A model generated the notes under the pieces. The model was given only the letters and a program-made list of their open reading frames with translations, made no database searches and had not been told where the DNA came from. Below are positions 1 through 11,642 of a stretch of 64,000 bases of DNA, in pieces (the first letter of the stretch is position 1; every line of letters starts with the position of its first letter). The translations under genes and the position numbers were made by a program. The DNA is taken from NCBI GenBank assembly GCA_018398805.1, contig JAGFBZ010002557.1, positions 759,501-823,500 on the forward strand, written 5' to 3'. This DNA comes from Hirundichthys speculiger (taxonomy: Eukaryota; Chordata; Actinopteri; Beloniformes; Exocoetidae).

Positions 1-480
1 TATCTAATGCAGTTAGGCCTTCGTCTGCCTCTGTAAATGTACCTTGTTAACTATTATACTGACAAGAGCTGCTGGACATTCGTTTTCCCTTCTGCAGCAG
101 TACATGTAGCTGACTGGTGTACCAGTTTCAGTTTACATGTGTGCTTGTGACATGAAGCTCCTCTGAGGGTCAGAGGTGCAAATATAAACCTGGCTGCATT
201 TACTCAGCTGGTTTGTACATTTTAAGCATTATCAGGCCTCAGGTGACTCACAATGGCTCCACATCAAGCTGTTTGCACGTGACACAAAGAAGGAGACGCA
301 GGTGAGATGGTGCTTCATGTCTTTGTCTCCTGACAGAAACCACCTGACAGAAACCGACCACACTGCTACATATCACACCTTGAGACAGATCACCAGCACA
401 TCCTCAATAATGGTACTCTGCAGAGCCTGCATAAGTAATACTGAACTTGCATATTCATGAGTGTGCCACTTCCTTTACAA
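1..480. other. Intergenic DNA downstream of lrrc74a
   Basis: No exon with convincing splice sites and a recognisable product is seen on either strand. Open frames across this stretch are short and have no familiar motif. It lies beyond the candidate lrrc74a polyadenylation signal. Confidence 0.5.
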
Positions 481-485
481 ACCCA

Positions 486-491
486 TTTATT
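486..491 (-). terminator. lrrc74a: Candidate polyadenylation signal of lrrc74a
   Basis: The plus strand reads TTTATT, which is AATAAA on the minus strand, 56 bases beyond the predicted lrrc74a stop codon. The spacing would give a short 3' UTR and supports the choice of terminal exon. Confidence 0.45.
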
Positions 492-546
492 CAGAGCTAA
501 GCAGTGCGGCCCAACAACTAGCGTGCATCTGGCTCTATTCTTCCTC

Positions 547-3500
547 TCACCCATCCTTTGATATAGACGCCAGCTGTCTTTTTCTTCTTGCTCTCGCTCT
601 GTTGTCATACCTGAAGATTGTCCAGGATGAGAGAAAAGAGGCACAGGACCCTACGGCCCAGATAACAGCGCTGAGGTTCATGCAGCTGGTTGGAGTCAGA
701 CGCTCAGGTGTATGACAGAACAGATTTGCATTGAGTGAAAGACTAAAGTGGAGAAGAGATGGTACTGGAAGCTGCTACTTTAGACAGAGCTGTGGGTGAT
801 GCACAGTACACAAGGTCTTGTCGATTTCCTTTATTATATTGCCCAAAATGTGAAATTGTGGGAGTGATATGGCAAAAATGGAAGCTCCGCTGATTTTGTA
901 ATGTCATCTTACTGGTACATTGAGGACAAAAACAAGTAAAGAGGCTCTGAACTTTATTTTCGGAATGTTTTATCTGTCATCACGTCTCCTCATGTGTGCA
1001 ACACTGAAGCTCAGCAAAATTGACTGCAACACAGAGACAAGAGGACATTACATTCATGTGTCAAGTTAAACACCAAAATGTTTCTGGTTCATCTGGACAA
1101 AAATATTAAGTGTTTAAGTTGTGTTTGTTTGCTGTTTTTTATTTTTTATTTTTGTGTTCTAATGTCTAAAGAGAGAATCATGACTTCCCCTAAATAACAT
1201 TTAAAGCACCAAAAAAAAAAAAAAAAAAAAAACCTGCCTGAAAGCACTGCAAAAGCCTATAACTTAGTGGAACTTGAGTTAAAGTTCCCATGAAACGGAA
1301 AGGGAAGTGCATATGGGTTTAACATGTATAAGTGCTTCCCGTAAGAACAGAAACAGCACTGATCTGATTGGTCAGCCCCGCAGCCTAAACAGCTGTAGCG
1401 TTCTGCATCAGGTATGTGAGCTTTTTCTTTGACTGTATCCTGCATATGATGGTAACAGGCAGCTAAGAATTTCCAATCTCTTAAGTGGAAGTGAAACCAG
1501 AAGTTGAATTTCCTTTTCAGTTACTTGCATAACGTTTGTCAAACCCAGCTCCCACACTATACGTCAAACACAAGTAAAAACAGATTTCTGACTTCCTTAA
1601 TGCATGCAATACGTGTTAGGGAGGCACATAAAAGTTAAAGGAATGCTTTCCAATCAACACAAGATGATTGCTGCTATGTTTGTACTATTTTGAAACTGAA
1701 GGAAATAAATCTGAATGATCTGTATGTATCTGTAGAGCTATCATATCATATCATATTTTTCCTCTCATGAAGGTGGAGGCGTCCACATATAATCTAGTTT
1801 TATGAAGAAAGTCTAGTGCTATTTGTTTTGTTTTGATTTTTCAGGAAGACACATGTGATTACAGTATTCCTACTATTATCCAGTTTGCAGACTAACCTGT
1901 AGTTTATAGTGGCTGTGCAGTTTTTGTCAAATTTTCTGATCAGCCAGTCAAGCTGTCGTCGATCCAGAGGTATGTTTGCGTCCTGCATATACAAGAGAAC
2001 ATAAGCAGTTAGTTAAATCATTTTCAGTGATACATTTCTTGTGTTCAGTCATGACGTTTGTTAATAGGATTTCAGTGCGGCGTGAGTTCTCAGTTCTCAG
2101 TCTGACCTTTACAGCCTTCCTGAACGCAGAGGTGGAGACACTCATGGTTTTCTCTTCATCCAAAGTCTGGAAGAAATCTCTGATGCTCCCATGTTTGTTT
2201 TCAAGGGCTTCCTACAACAACACAGTTATCTTTTAGGATACTTGGCTTAAATTACAGACATGTACAAAGGTTAATATGCTCTATTTTAACCATATGTTTT
2301 CGTGTGTAAAAACAATTTAAAAAATAATAATAATCTAATCGTAGAGGGTCTTAGTATCGGGGAAAATATACAGTCACAGACAAACAACAACACAACTTTT
2401 ATCAAGATATTTGACAAGATGCAGCAAAAACAAAACAACAAATAAAACTCATGGGGAAGCACGGTGGCTTGGTGGTTAGCATTGTTGCCTCACAGCACAA
2501 AGGTTCCTGGTTCAAACCTCAGAGGGGTCTTTCTGAGTGGAGGTTGCATGTTCTGATGAAAAAAGTTATATGATGATGTGTTTAAGGTTGTATGTGTCTC
2601 ATACAAAAATCCATTACAATCAGATGGTTTTTATTATGTTTTTGCACAGAAAAAATAACCTAGAATTAAATGAGGAGTGCTGACTTTTGCACATGACTAA
2701 TATTTCCTCAACGTCATCAGTCACTGACCTTAAAGATGTGGAAGGCAGCTAGGTTCCTGGTGACAGAGCTCAGGACACTATACCGAATATCCAGAACTGA
2801 ACCGTTTTGACAAGCTTCTTCGTGCAGCTCCATGAAGGTCTCATCCACGTACACACTCTGCACTCGAAACATACACGCACACTTTCATAGCAGAAACATA
2901 GCACTTCGAGCAAACGTGATCTTCAAACAGTCACATCTGCACAAGATACATATGTATACTGATAAAAACTTACAGAAATGTCAATCTCCTGCAACACTGA
3001 GTGATTGCTGTCTTTAACTGTTTTGAGCAGTGTCCGAGCTCCAATATTTGTCATGGGGTTCTGAGACAGCTGAAAGATTTTTACATATTATAATTATTAC
3101 ACTTCTCTTGATGTGATATATGATATGATATGATATGATATGATATGATATGATATGATATGATATGATATGATATGATATGATATGATATGATATATAC
3201 ATTCTTCTTAGAGTGACCCTTTCATTCACCTTGAGAACCTTTAGGTTGCCGTTGGTGATCAAGCCTCGACAGAGCAGCGCCACGGCTTCATCGTCAATGC
3301 AGTTAATGCTGATGTCCAGCAGCATGAGCATGTTATTCTGTTTCAGAGCTTGACCCAGCAACTGTGCCTGGGTTTGACCAAAACCGTTGTGCGACAGATG
3401 GAGTTCCTTCAGAGTTGAATTCACCTAAAGAGAAAAACATCTGTGAGAGGAGGCCATGTCACACTGTCAGCTTGTGCTTGAATGTGTTATGTTGCTCACC

Positions 3501-6500
3501 TTCAGAGCAGTACTAAGGGCCGAAGCACCGCTAAAACGAAGCCGATTCCAGCTCAGATTTAGGACTTCAATACCTGCATTGTTGGCTTTAAGGGAAAGAG
3601 AGGAAACAAAAAATTTTAATCCAAAATCTAAATGATTCTATCCAAAATCAATACAGATTTGTTTTTTTTTTTTCCTCATGTCAGTACTTGCTGTAACGAC
3701 AATGTGAAGCATCTTCCAGAATTCTCTTTACTGCCCCCATAAAAATCCTTTTCCATGACATTAATAACACAAATAGCACCGTGGTTTGGTGGATAGCACT
3801 GATGTTTCACAGCTAGAAAGGCTCAAAGGTTCCTGGTTTGAATCCCAGCTGAGGCTTTTCTGTGTGGAGTTTATTTCTAGTTAGCATATTATGACATAAT
3901 GAACGGCTCTGCCTGCAAGAACAAAATGTTAAACATGTATGTATGAAGAACAGACAGGTCACGTGAACACCAATGTCTCCTGACACTTTACATTGTGGCA
4001 CGTCACTTTTAACCTTTTGTCTCCGCTTTTGAATGGGCTTTTAATTTTGTTTTTCTTATATTACTGTTTTTTGAGTCTCGTTTTATTCTTTAAAGCTCTT
4101 TGGGTTCCTCTTGTGTTTGAAATGTGGTTTATAATTAAAGCTGAAGTTGAAAAATGAAGCCCCCCTACCTAACATTTGACCCAGGTGCTCTCCTCCCTTC
4201 TCACAGATTCTGTTGTGGCTCAGATCCAGCTCTTTTAGCATAAAGTCGCCCTGTTAGAGATGAAAGAAAATACTTAGTGTAAGCTTGATGCACATGTGGA
4301 TATGGCAGCTGCTTGGTTTACCACGGAAGCTCAGACAATCTGACATGAGGATTCAAGATTCTGCTCTTCTAACTCACCCTTAAAGCTTCTCCCAAGCACT
4401 CAGCAGCAGAATCATCTAAATCATTTCCTGAGAGGAAAACAAGTGGGACGACTTTAAGCCTGCTTGTAAATGTTAATTTCTTCTGCATAACACTTATGGT
4501 GCCAAAGTGCAGAGAGGGGCACATGACAAAATCTTGAACTGGAAGACTGATAGGAAATACCTGAGAGCTGAAGGGATTCGATGTTACAATCGCCTACCAG
4601 CAGTTTGGTGAGGATTGTCACTCCTTCAAGGCCCAGCTGGTTCCTGGAAATATTCTGAAGTAAAGTTATTCAGTTAGTGGGAGCACAACAGAGTGAATCA
4701 TCTTAAGTGATGGTGTCTCAGTTGCAGAACAGATGAACATTACTTTCGAACATTACTATGATGCATTTAATGTGATAGTTTTAGAAAAGTTACAAGACTC
4801 TGGATAGTGTTGTTTTTTTTCAGCATCTTCATTAAGTAGTCCGTCCCTTCTGCCCGAAGTGAGTTATTCATCAGCTCAAGGTGGGTAACAACAACGTCAT
4901 CCTCAAACAGGAAAAAATAAGAAAGATTTGTCAGATCAGAGTGTGTCCTGGATTTCATTTCTCTTTTGACTTTTTTTCTTACATCTAGCTTTACTGCTTT
5001 GTAAATGTGCTAAAACCTGATCAGACATTAGGATGCACAAATAAGTCATTCTGTCATAATGAAATTACGAAGAAAAAAAAAAAAAACAAGTGCTGGGTCC
5101 TGACTTTGGAAAGTGAAGTGAAGTGGAGTGAATATCTGGATGAAATGATTACCTGCAGAACTACAGCCAGAGCTTTGACCCCCAAAGGTCCCAAACCATA
5201 GTGGTTCAAGTTTAGATTGGAGTTGCCCAAGTTGCGGAGGAAGGAGGAGACAGGGATGACACCTATCTTTTGACAGGCTTGCAGGTAGCGCTCTGCATAG
5301 GACAAATAATATGTTGGAGTGGATTTATCTGAAATGAAAGTGGGAATAAAAAAAATAAGAGGAGGAAGGCTGCAGAGAGATGTAGATTACTGAACAAGAG
5401 TACCAAGGACAGGCCCAAGGACCTAGACTACCATGTATCCTGGAAAGATTCACAAACTGAATAAAGATCAGTGCAAAACTGATTGATTAGAAATAAAATC
5501 CTCATCTGCATCTACATCACAAGTTACTTCTAAAACCACAGTTTATAATAACTATTGTGTAAATCGACATACTACGTTTTGAGTAATCCAGCATAGTAAA
5601 CTAGAATAATCAGACAGATCAGTTCCTGGATAAAGGCAACAAAAAGAGATGTAAGTGAATATGTAAAGTGACCACAAAGACTTGAAGGAGATGAGTGACA
5701 AAAATACAACAGGCATTGATCCGAATGATCACAAAAGAGATAAAAAAAATAAAAAAATATCCAAAATAATTCATAAAACAACTATAAGATGCAAAGGAAA
5801 TACAAAGAAACAAAAATCAAACACAACCAAAAAATGAAAACAAAACACAATGACCAAAATGTGATACAAGCAGTTTCTGCTGTTGCCTCACAGCTGCAAA
5901 GTTCCTGATTCAAATCTCAGGTGAGCCTTTCTGTAGGGATCTGCTTTATCCAGTCCAAAAATACGTATGTTAACCTAAACTAACCAAACCCATCACAGGA
6001 GTGAGTGATTGTTTGTTAATGTGGCCCTATGATAGACTAACTTATTCAACATTTTCATGGGGGCCCCATATGAACTTAAAAGTGAGCTGCAAAGTAGTTC
6101 CTGTCTGCAGGTGCTATGGTTGCCCCACCTGTGTTTGCCCTTATGGACTCTGAGTGGGATCGAGGTGGGTCCCAATGAGTTAATTTTCTTTTATGGGACT
6201 TGTCTTACATGGAACCCACACAATTTTGAATTTGAATTTGAATTTGCCCATGACCATTTAGTACACTTGCATACACCGTAAGGGACTGATGCCATTTGCC
6301 TGTTTCAAGCTCAATCCCACTCTATACCCACAAAGTCTATTTTAAATCCAAATGGGGCCCCACATGGGAATGATGGCTGGTTGGTGACTTCACCAAGGTG
6401 TACCCCACCTTTTTCCCATAATGAGCTGGAATAGACTCCAGCAAACCCCACGATCACAAATAGACAGAAATGGGTAAGTAATGGATGGATGATACAAAAT

Positions 6501-6958
6501 GAGCAGAAACAGAAAATTACCAAATGTATACATAACCAAGCAAATTCCCTTAATTACAAAATTAGGATGAAAATGGACACAAAGACATTCATAACAACAA
6601 AACAGCATAAAGTATCAGCAAGAAAGACATGGTGGCACAAAACACCCACACACAGTTTTTCTGGTTTTTGTGGTGTCTTCTTCCTTGGTTTGACTAGTGG
6701 GGGACCCCTGCACCTCTGTGCTCAGGGGTCACTGTTCTACCATTTATGACTGTTTGGTTACTTTAACATACTGTCTGTCTCCAGATCCGAGCTGCTCTCA
6801 TCTTCACTGGATTCCTCCTGGACCTGGACCTTCTCCTGATCCTGACCTCCAGCGGACAGAAGTGACTGACCAGATGGTTGAATATTTTCCTCTATGTGTC
6901 CCTCAATGCTCCCTAAATCTTGCTGAAACTCCTCCACCTCATCAAAAGATCCTGACAT
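547..6958 (-). CDS. lrrc74a: Leucine-rich repeat-containing protein 74A
   Basis: Thirteen coding exons: 6958-6772, 5328-5153, 4901-4794, 4654-4561, 4427-4378, 4250-4169, 3585-3500, 3424-3230, 3069-2974, 2857-2729, 2211-2107, 1982-1897 and 610-547. All junctions are GT-AG and all phases agree, giving 1458 bases and 485 residues, close to the roughly 490 I recall for human LRRC74A. Residues 1-60 are acidic and low-complexity. About nine ribonuclease-inhibitor-type LRRs follow (residues ~100-345), with cores such as ELDLSHNRICEKG, VLNLSWNRLRFSG and ELHLSHNGFG. The C-terminal third has no LRRs and includes LDRRQLDWLIRKFDKN. The family has no settled biochemical role. The start is the first ATG after an acceptor at 6973, so a 5' UTR exon upstream is likely. 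The last exon is the least certain, but total length, phase and a nearby AATAAA support it. LRRC74B is the main alternative. Confidence 0.85.
1211..1232. repeat. Poly-A tract (22 A)
   Basis: Uninterrupted run of 22 A on the plus strand in the last intron of lrrc74a. No associated retroelement body was recognised. Confidence 0.9.
2455..2560 (+). mobile_element. tRNA-headed SINE-like fragment
   Basis: The stretch reads GCACGGTGGCTTGGTGGTTA at its start and GGTTCAAACCTC further in. These resemble the A and B boxes of an RNA polymerase III promoter and match a very common fish interspersed repeat of the 'cacggtggc...gttgcctcacag' type. It lies in an intron of lrrc74a. Only the head is recognisable. 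Related copies lie at 3776-3880, 5865-6480 and 47005-47402. Confidence 0.6.
3113..3196. repeat. Pentanucleotide microsatellite (TATGA)n
   Basis: About 16 near-perfect tandem copies of a five-base unit (TATGA in one register) lie in the lrrc74a intron between exons 3424-3230 and 3069-2974. The array ends about 34 bases from the donor side of the exon at 3230. Read as protein it gives a spurious SYHII repeat. Confidence 0.95.
3776..3880 (+). mobile_element. Diverged tRNA-headed SINE-like fragment
   Basis: AGCACCGTGGTTTGGTGGAT followed by GGTTCCTGGTTTGAATCCC and TTTCTGTGTGGAGTTT resembles the repeat at 2455 but is more diverged. It is intronic in lrrc74a. Confidence 0.5.
5865..6480 (+). mobile_element. 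SINE-like repeat split by an insertion
   Basis: The left part (about 5865-6035) has the TGTTGCCTCACAG head and the CCCTATGATAGACT middle of the common fish repeat. The expected right part (GTGTACCCCACC, GAATAGACTCCAGC, ending at ATGGATGGATGA) resumes near 6390. The roughly 355 bases between contain GGGGCCCCA near both edges and a short GAATTT tandem run, and look like a secondary insertion. It lies in lrrc74a intron 1. Confidence 0.4.
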
Positions 6959-7375
6959 TCCTGCTTTGTCACCTGTGAGCAGGAAAAAAAGACATAAATG
7001 GCTCCTTGGACTATTGCAGCCTCCAGGAAACAACAATTACAACATAAGCACAGACTCACAGGCTCAGTTTGTCTTAATTCACTGTAGTTTAGTAATAATA
7101 GGTCTCTTTCGATAATTTTGACAGTGAGAGTTAACTCATATATGTGAAGTGGACGACGGTTAGACCAACGCCTGACAGGAAATGAACTACAATAAAACTA
7201 GCTTGTTCTTTTCAGTTTTTAAAACAAATACTCGTTTTAGTAACCAACATTTAAAGTCCCATTTTTATTTAGAGAAAAAAGTAACCTACCTGAGCAACTT
7301 CTGTCACTTCCTGATGTTAAAAAGATTTGAAAGAATATATAAACGGTTGTTAACGGTGAGTTCCAGTTATAACCG

Positions 7376-7392
7376 CCCCCCCCCCCCCCCCC
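7376..7392. repeat. Poly-C tract (17 C)
   Basis: Seventeen consecutive C on the plus strand followed directly by nine A. Homopolymers of this length are prone to miscounting. Confidence 0.9.
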
Positions 7393-7944
7393 AAAAAAAA
7401 AGAAGAAAAATTCTACGTGTTCAAACCTAAAAAATGTGCTGAAGAAAAAATACATACTCTGACTGGTTTTACAGCAGATTTCTACCTCTTAATATCTTCG
7501 TTGAATTTACAGTTTTAACTGGGGTCCATATTTACGGAGGTAAAATAGGTCCCACAATTCTCCACTAGATGGTGCTCTTAAACTTAAAACGTCAGATTAG
7601 ACGGCATTATGCTGTTTTCTAGGCTGAAATTAAAAAAATGATTAAAAAAAAAAGATTTTTGATCACTATTTTCTTTTCACTCAGCTGATACTGACTGACC
7701 TTATTTGATTTTACTGTTTCAAAAATATTGTTTAAGAAGTGAGCAACAGCAGAGACATTGCTTTACCCTCCACTAGATTCAAACATTACTGTTTTTATTC
7801 ACAAGCTTGAGACAGAAATTCTTGTTGCCAAAGTCTTTTAACTAATGTATCCTAAATAAGTGTCTTCCTACAGGTGCTGAGGTTAAATACCTTTAGAAAT
7901 TCACCAGCGACTGCATATCATTTTGGATGTTTTTTTTTTCCTTG

Positions 7945-8130
7945 ATACTATTGTGGTTGTCGCTTTGCCTACATCACATGCTTTATTTCTCTGAAATTGC
8001 TTCCAGAGGCAATTTCTTCTGCATTTCGTTGGTACTACCTCCTGAAAATCAAAGTCAGATCCTAAGGAACCAGACTAAATCTTTGCATCAGAGGAAAGGA
8101 ATTAGGATGGCTGGCCAGCAAATGTTTGGC
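7945..8130. repeat. Interspersed repeat, copy 1 of 3
   Basis: Shares blocks with 18040-18500 and 30521-30905: a TTGCCTACATCA or CTGCCTACATCA block, a 'cttccagaggcaa' or 'cttccagagacag' block, an 'aatcaaagtcagatcc' block and an 'aggatgg(c)tgg' block. The family is not recognised. See the findings. Confidence 0.45.
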
Positions 8131-9408
8131 CAGATTTTACGAATACTGTATTTTCCCTAATTAAATATTTAGTTACATTCCACAGTTTAGAGGCAATGAG
8201 ATTTGAACAGCAAGTATTGGATGAATATGTGGTCAAGCTGGCTCAAACTGAGTTACAGCCCGCAATCCCTGCAGATGAGAATTGCTTCTCCTCCAGAGCA
8301 TTAAATAAACACAACGGCTGACCTTTTCAGAGTTGTGTCAATAAAGGTAAAACCCTAAAGCTGTCAGTGCGCCCCAGCTGAAGAAAACAGAATTGCACAA
8401 TTATTGTCACTTGATTAGTTCTGGTGTCATGACTGGGTTGAGAAAAGATGTGTGTCTGGAGAAAGTCTGCAATGCTGCACATCTGAAGCAGGGCGAAAAC
8501 AACGGCATGTTCCTTCTTGTAGTCAGAAAATAAAATTTAATCTATTCAGAGTATGAGAGCTCATACATAGATATGGATACAGAAAAAGACACTGAAATAC
8601 TGCTCAGCTGAGAGATTTCTGCTTATTTTTCACAGCTGTTAAACAGCACAACATGAAAGACTGAAAAGACTAAAGAGACAAATCACATCAAGTGATAAAC
8701 AAGCTTTTCATATGTTTATGTATATAAAGCAGTATAAAACAAGTACAATAATAAACAGACAAGTCCAAAAAATAAGGGTGTAAACATTTTGAATATGTGC
8801 TTTTCATGACGCCAGCGTCACCACAAATCGGATCAACCGGTAACTGCCATCGTCAAGGCAGAGTATAGAAATCAACATTAAAAAAAAAGAAAAAAAAACT
8901 GTACTCTGTTTGGTGTATTTGTACTGAGTATTGTAACTTAAAAACTCTACACCATATATTTCAGATAACATACGTATGAAAACTGCAAAACACTTAAGTC
9001 TTTGTGAGCCTCTGCAGTGAAGCAATGCCACACAATCTACTCGGCTTTTGTAACAGAGCACCATGTTGCTATTAGTGTGTTTCCTCAGCGCTGTTTGCGG
9101 TCGTACTCTACTGTGTCCTTTGGTCCCTTTATGTAGAGATGGTTGTCGTAACAACTAGGCACAGCGGGTGTTAACAACACTTAACATGGAGATGAAACCA
9201 GGTATTTCCAGTCTTCCAATGGACAGAGCCAGCTCATGCAGCAGTACTGAGGAAATCCCACGACCTCAGATCTTTGGGCAAAAGTGTCCAGCTTGGAGCT
9301 CAAGTGCATGATCAGAAATGTATTGCCAGTTATGTTTTCATTTAAATGGCATCCACAGCTGTGCTAGTGTGGCCTTCAGGAACTCTTGAACCCCTGGTCT
9401 CCCAGTTT

Positions 9409-11642
9409 TCACTTGGTTTCAGGGGACAACTGCTCCAGCAAGGGGTTGGCCTCGCTCTCTGGTGTTTTGACGCTGTCGGTCCGAACTATGCAGGTGGGCC
9501 GGTGGAGATTGAGCATCACCATTAGCTGCTGCTTCTCCAGACGGAGCTCTTCAATCTGGGCCTTCAGTTCAGAGTTCACCATTTCCAGACGCTCCGATTC
9601 CTGGACATTGACGTTCAATTATTAGATACCAGCTGATAAATAAACAGTTAGAAATATCTCAGTTTTCAGCAATCATGACTGAGCTTACTCAAAGTTAACT
9701 TGAATGCTTTGGCATGAATCATTGGATCAGGTTAACTGAAATCAGCTTTTTCTTGGTTTGTTCTGGCTATTCTGCTGCTCCTCCCCAGTATTCAGCGCTG
9801 AGTCATGAACTCACCCTTTGAAGGAAGTCAGTGCGTTCCTTCTTTTTGTTTCGGCATCGTGCTGCTGCTACTTTGTTTTTCTCTCGTCTTCGCTTCCTTC
9901 TCTCTTCATCTTCGTCCATCTGCAAATACACAAAATCCTCCATATATAATCATCTGGATGTTACATCATAACAAATATATTGCATTTTCTATGAAAAAAA
10001 AGTTTTATAGTTCAAAATGGACCAATACGCTTAATCCTATCGCAGAAATAACAATATGTATAAAAGTGCGTGTATTTACCGTCACTATCAGCCTATTTGC
10101 ATTAAATTGTTTCTGTCATCTATCAGTTTATTATTGAGGCACAGCGGCAAGTTTGTGCAGTGGTTTCTGTACTTAGGCATTTTATGGGTGGTTTCCTTTC
10201 ACAGCTCACACTTCAGGAAATGATTATTCAAATGAATCACAGGGATTACTTGACTCATGCCAGAATTCAGCATTACCATATATCAACTGCCAATATTCAT
10301 TATTCCTATCTGAATGGATAAATCTAAGATAACTTGGAATCTCTAACTGAAAGGACCAATGGAACACATATAGCACCAAACCATTCTCACATTTCCTTTT
10401 TTGTTTCATTTTTGTTTATGTTTTGATGGAAAGACCACTGCAGCTCTTTTATCATCACTTTTTCACCTGTGCTGTCCCTTGAGTGTAATATCATTAAATT
10501 TTTGGAATTTTGGAAGCAAAAGACCATTTGAATGTAATTAACCAAGAGGCATATTCAGTTTTTTTAGAGCTGACACTAGTGCAGAAGTACAGAAATTTGC
10601 AATTCATCAAATGACCACCTGAAGCTGACCCCAAACAGGATTCAATGGTGGTCAATAAAGGTTCCAGGTCAATGTTAAAGGGGGTTGTGTCAAAGTATAT
10701 GGCAGAAATCAATTTATGTTTAACCTAAAAATAAAATAAGAATTATAATGCTCCATTAGGAGCACAGTCATATGAATAAAGGCCAAACAGATCCTAATCA
10801 TTCTTAACTAAAAGATAATATAGTTGGTTGTGCTGTGAACCACAAACAACTGTAACTGGCTATGAGTTTGTCTGAAAAGGTCTGGGAATAAAGGTCAGCC
10901 AGCAGCAGAAATTTAACTGATGTGTAAAGTCTAATAACAACCAAGAAAGTCAAAGTTTATTTATAAAAGTAGACTGAGAAAAAGAGTACATTATAAGTAT
11001 TCTATGTGAACAGATGCTCAGACCTATATGGCCTAAAATGTAGCAACATAGGCTTGGGTTTGTAGGAAACAAGCCCTGTGTTACTTCTAAATGAACAACA
11101 GGTTTGCTTGATCTATACTACCCCAGCTAGATTCCTTTGGTCATTATTGAAATTAGCTGGTTTCGCCTGTGTTTGTCAATCTGTGCAGTTTTTCAAAGTC
11201 ATCCACAGAACTGGAAACTCCTATTGTTGTTTTTTTTGTGATTTCTGACCACTTGGTGATTTGCCCAGTTTGGTAAATGTGCCCCATTATCTGCTGCTTG
11301 TACTCTTTAATCTTAATTTGTAAATGCTTTCAATGCCATCTGCAATGATTGAGGGTTTTAACACAGATGCCCTTTTGACTTTGTATATTTTTCACACACC
11401 GTTCTTTTGCATTTCCTCTTTTCTTCCCTTTTTTCTTCCTCCTCACCTCTGTCTTAATGGCCAGTGGCCGCTTTCCCAACCTCCCAAGGAAATGCAGCGG
11501 GGACAGCATGCTGCCAAGCTGGCGGAAAGTCTGCCAGCTTCAGTTGATCTGTGATCGTGGTGGCTGAGATGCCCGCCAGAGGGCCCAGGCTGGGCAGGGA
11601 GCCCGCTGCCAGCGAAGGGTCAGGTATCTGTCCCGGCATCAT
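9409..11642 (-). CDS. jdp2: Jun dimerization protein 2, with a frameshift in coding exon 1
   Basis: Three coding exons: 11642-11447, 9919-9815 and 9600-9409. JDP2 is a nuclear bZIP repressor that binds AP-1 (TRE) and CRE sites as a homodimer or with Jun/ATF partners. The N-terminus [10 protein letters not shown] matches the family. Exon 2 encodes the basic region with the NKVAAARCR core. Exon 3 encodes the zipper, then [18 protein letters not shown], which keeps the family's C-terminal TP phosphosite. Exon 1 is 196 bases where the family length needs 195: at minus-strand GACTTTCCGCC (11524-11528) there is one surplus base, after which the expected [12 protein letters not shown] continues in another frame. 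Without it the protein would be 163 residues, the human length as I recall it. A consensus error is the simplest reading, but the sequence as given cannot encode full JDP2. A 3' UTR probably runs to about 8.5 kb. Confidence 0.88.

Larger units (their letters stand above)
6980..8530. other. Intergenic DNA between lrrc74a and jdp2
   Basis: Upstream flank of lrrc74a and downstream flank of jdp2. It holds a 17-base C tract at 7376-7392 and, at about 7945-8130, one copy of a diverged repeat also found near 18.04-18.50 and 30.52-30.90 kb. No gene is recognised. A 5' UTR exon of lrrc74a may be hidden here. Confidence 0.5.

Noticed and set aside
2455..2560. Possible tRNA gene suggested by A- and B-box-like motifs
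   Set aside because: No cloverleaf could be recognised and the same motifs recur in several copies with a fish repeat body, so it is a SINE-like head.
3113..3196. Possible CRISPR-like or coding repeat (SYHII units)
   Set aside because: Units are five bases without spacers, so it is a microsatellite; the peptide repeat is a by-product.
9409..11642. Calling jdp2, the fos-like gene and tmed10 pseudogenes
   Set aside because: Each has a single small indel with all other exons, splice sites and motifs intact, which fits sequence error better than decay. They are kept as coding with the break described.
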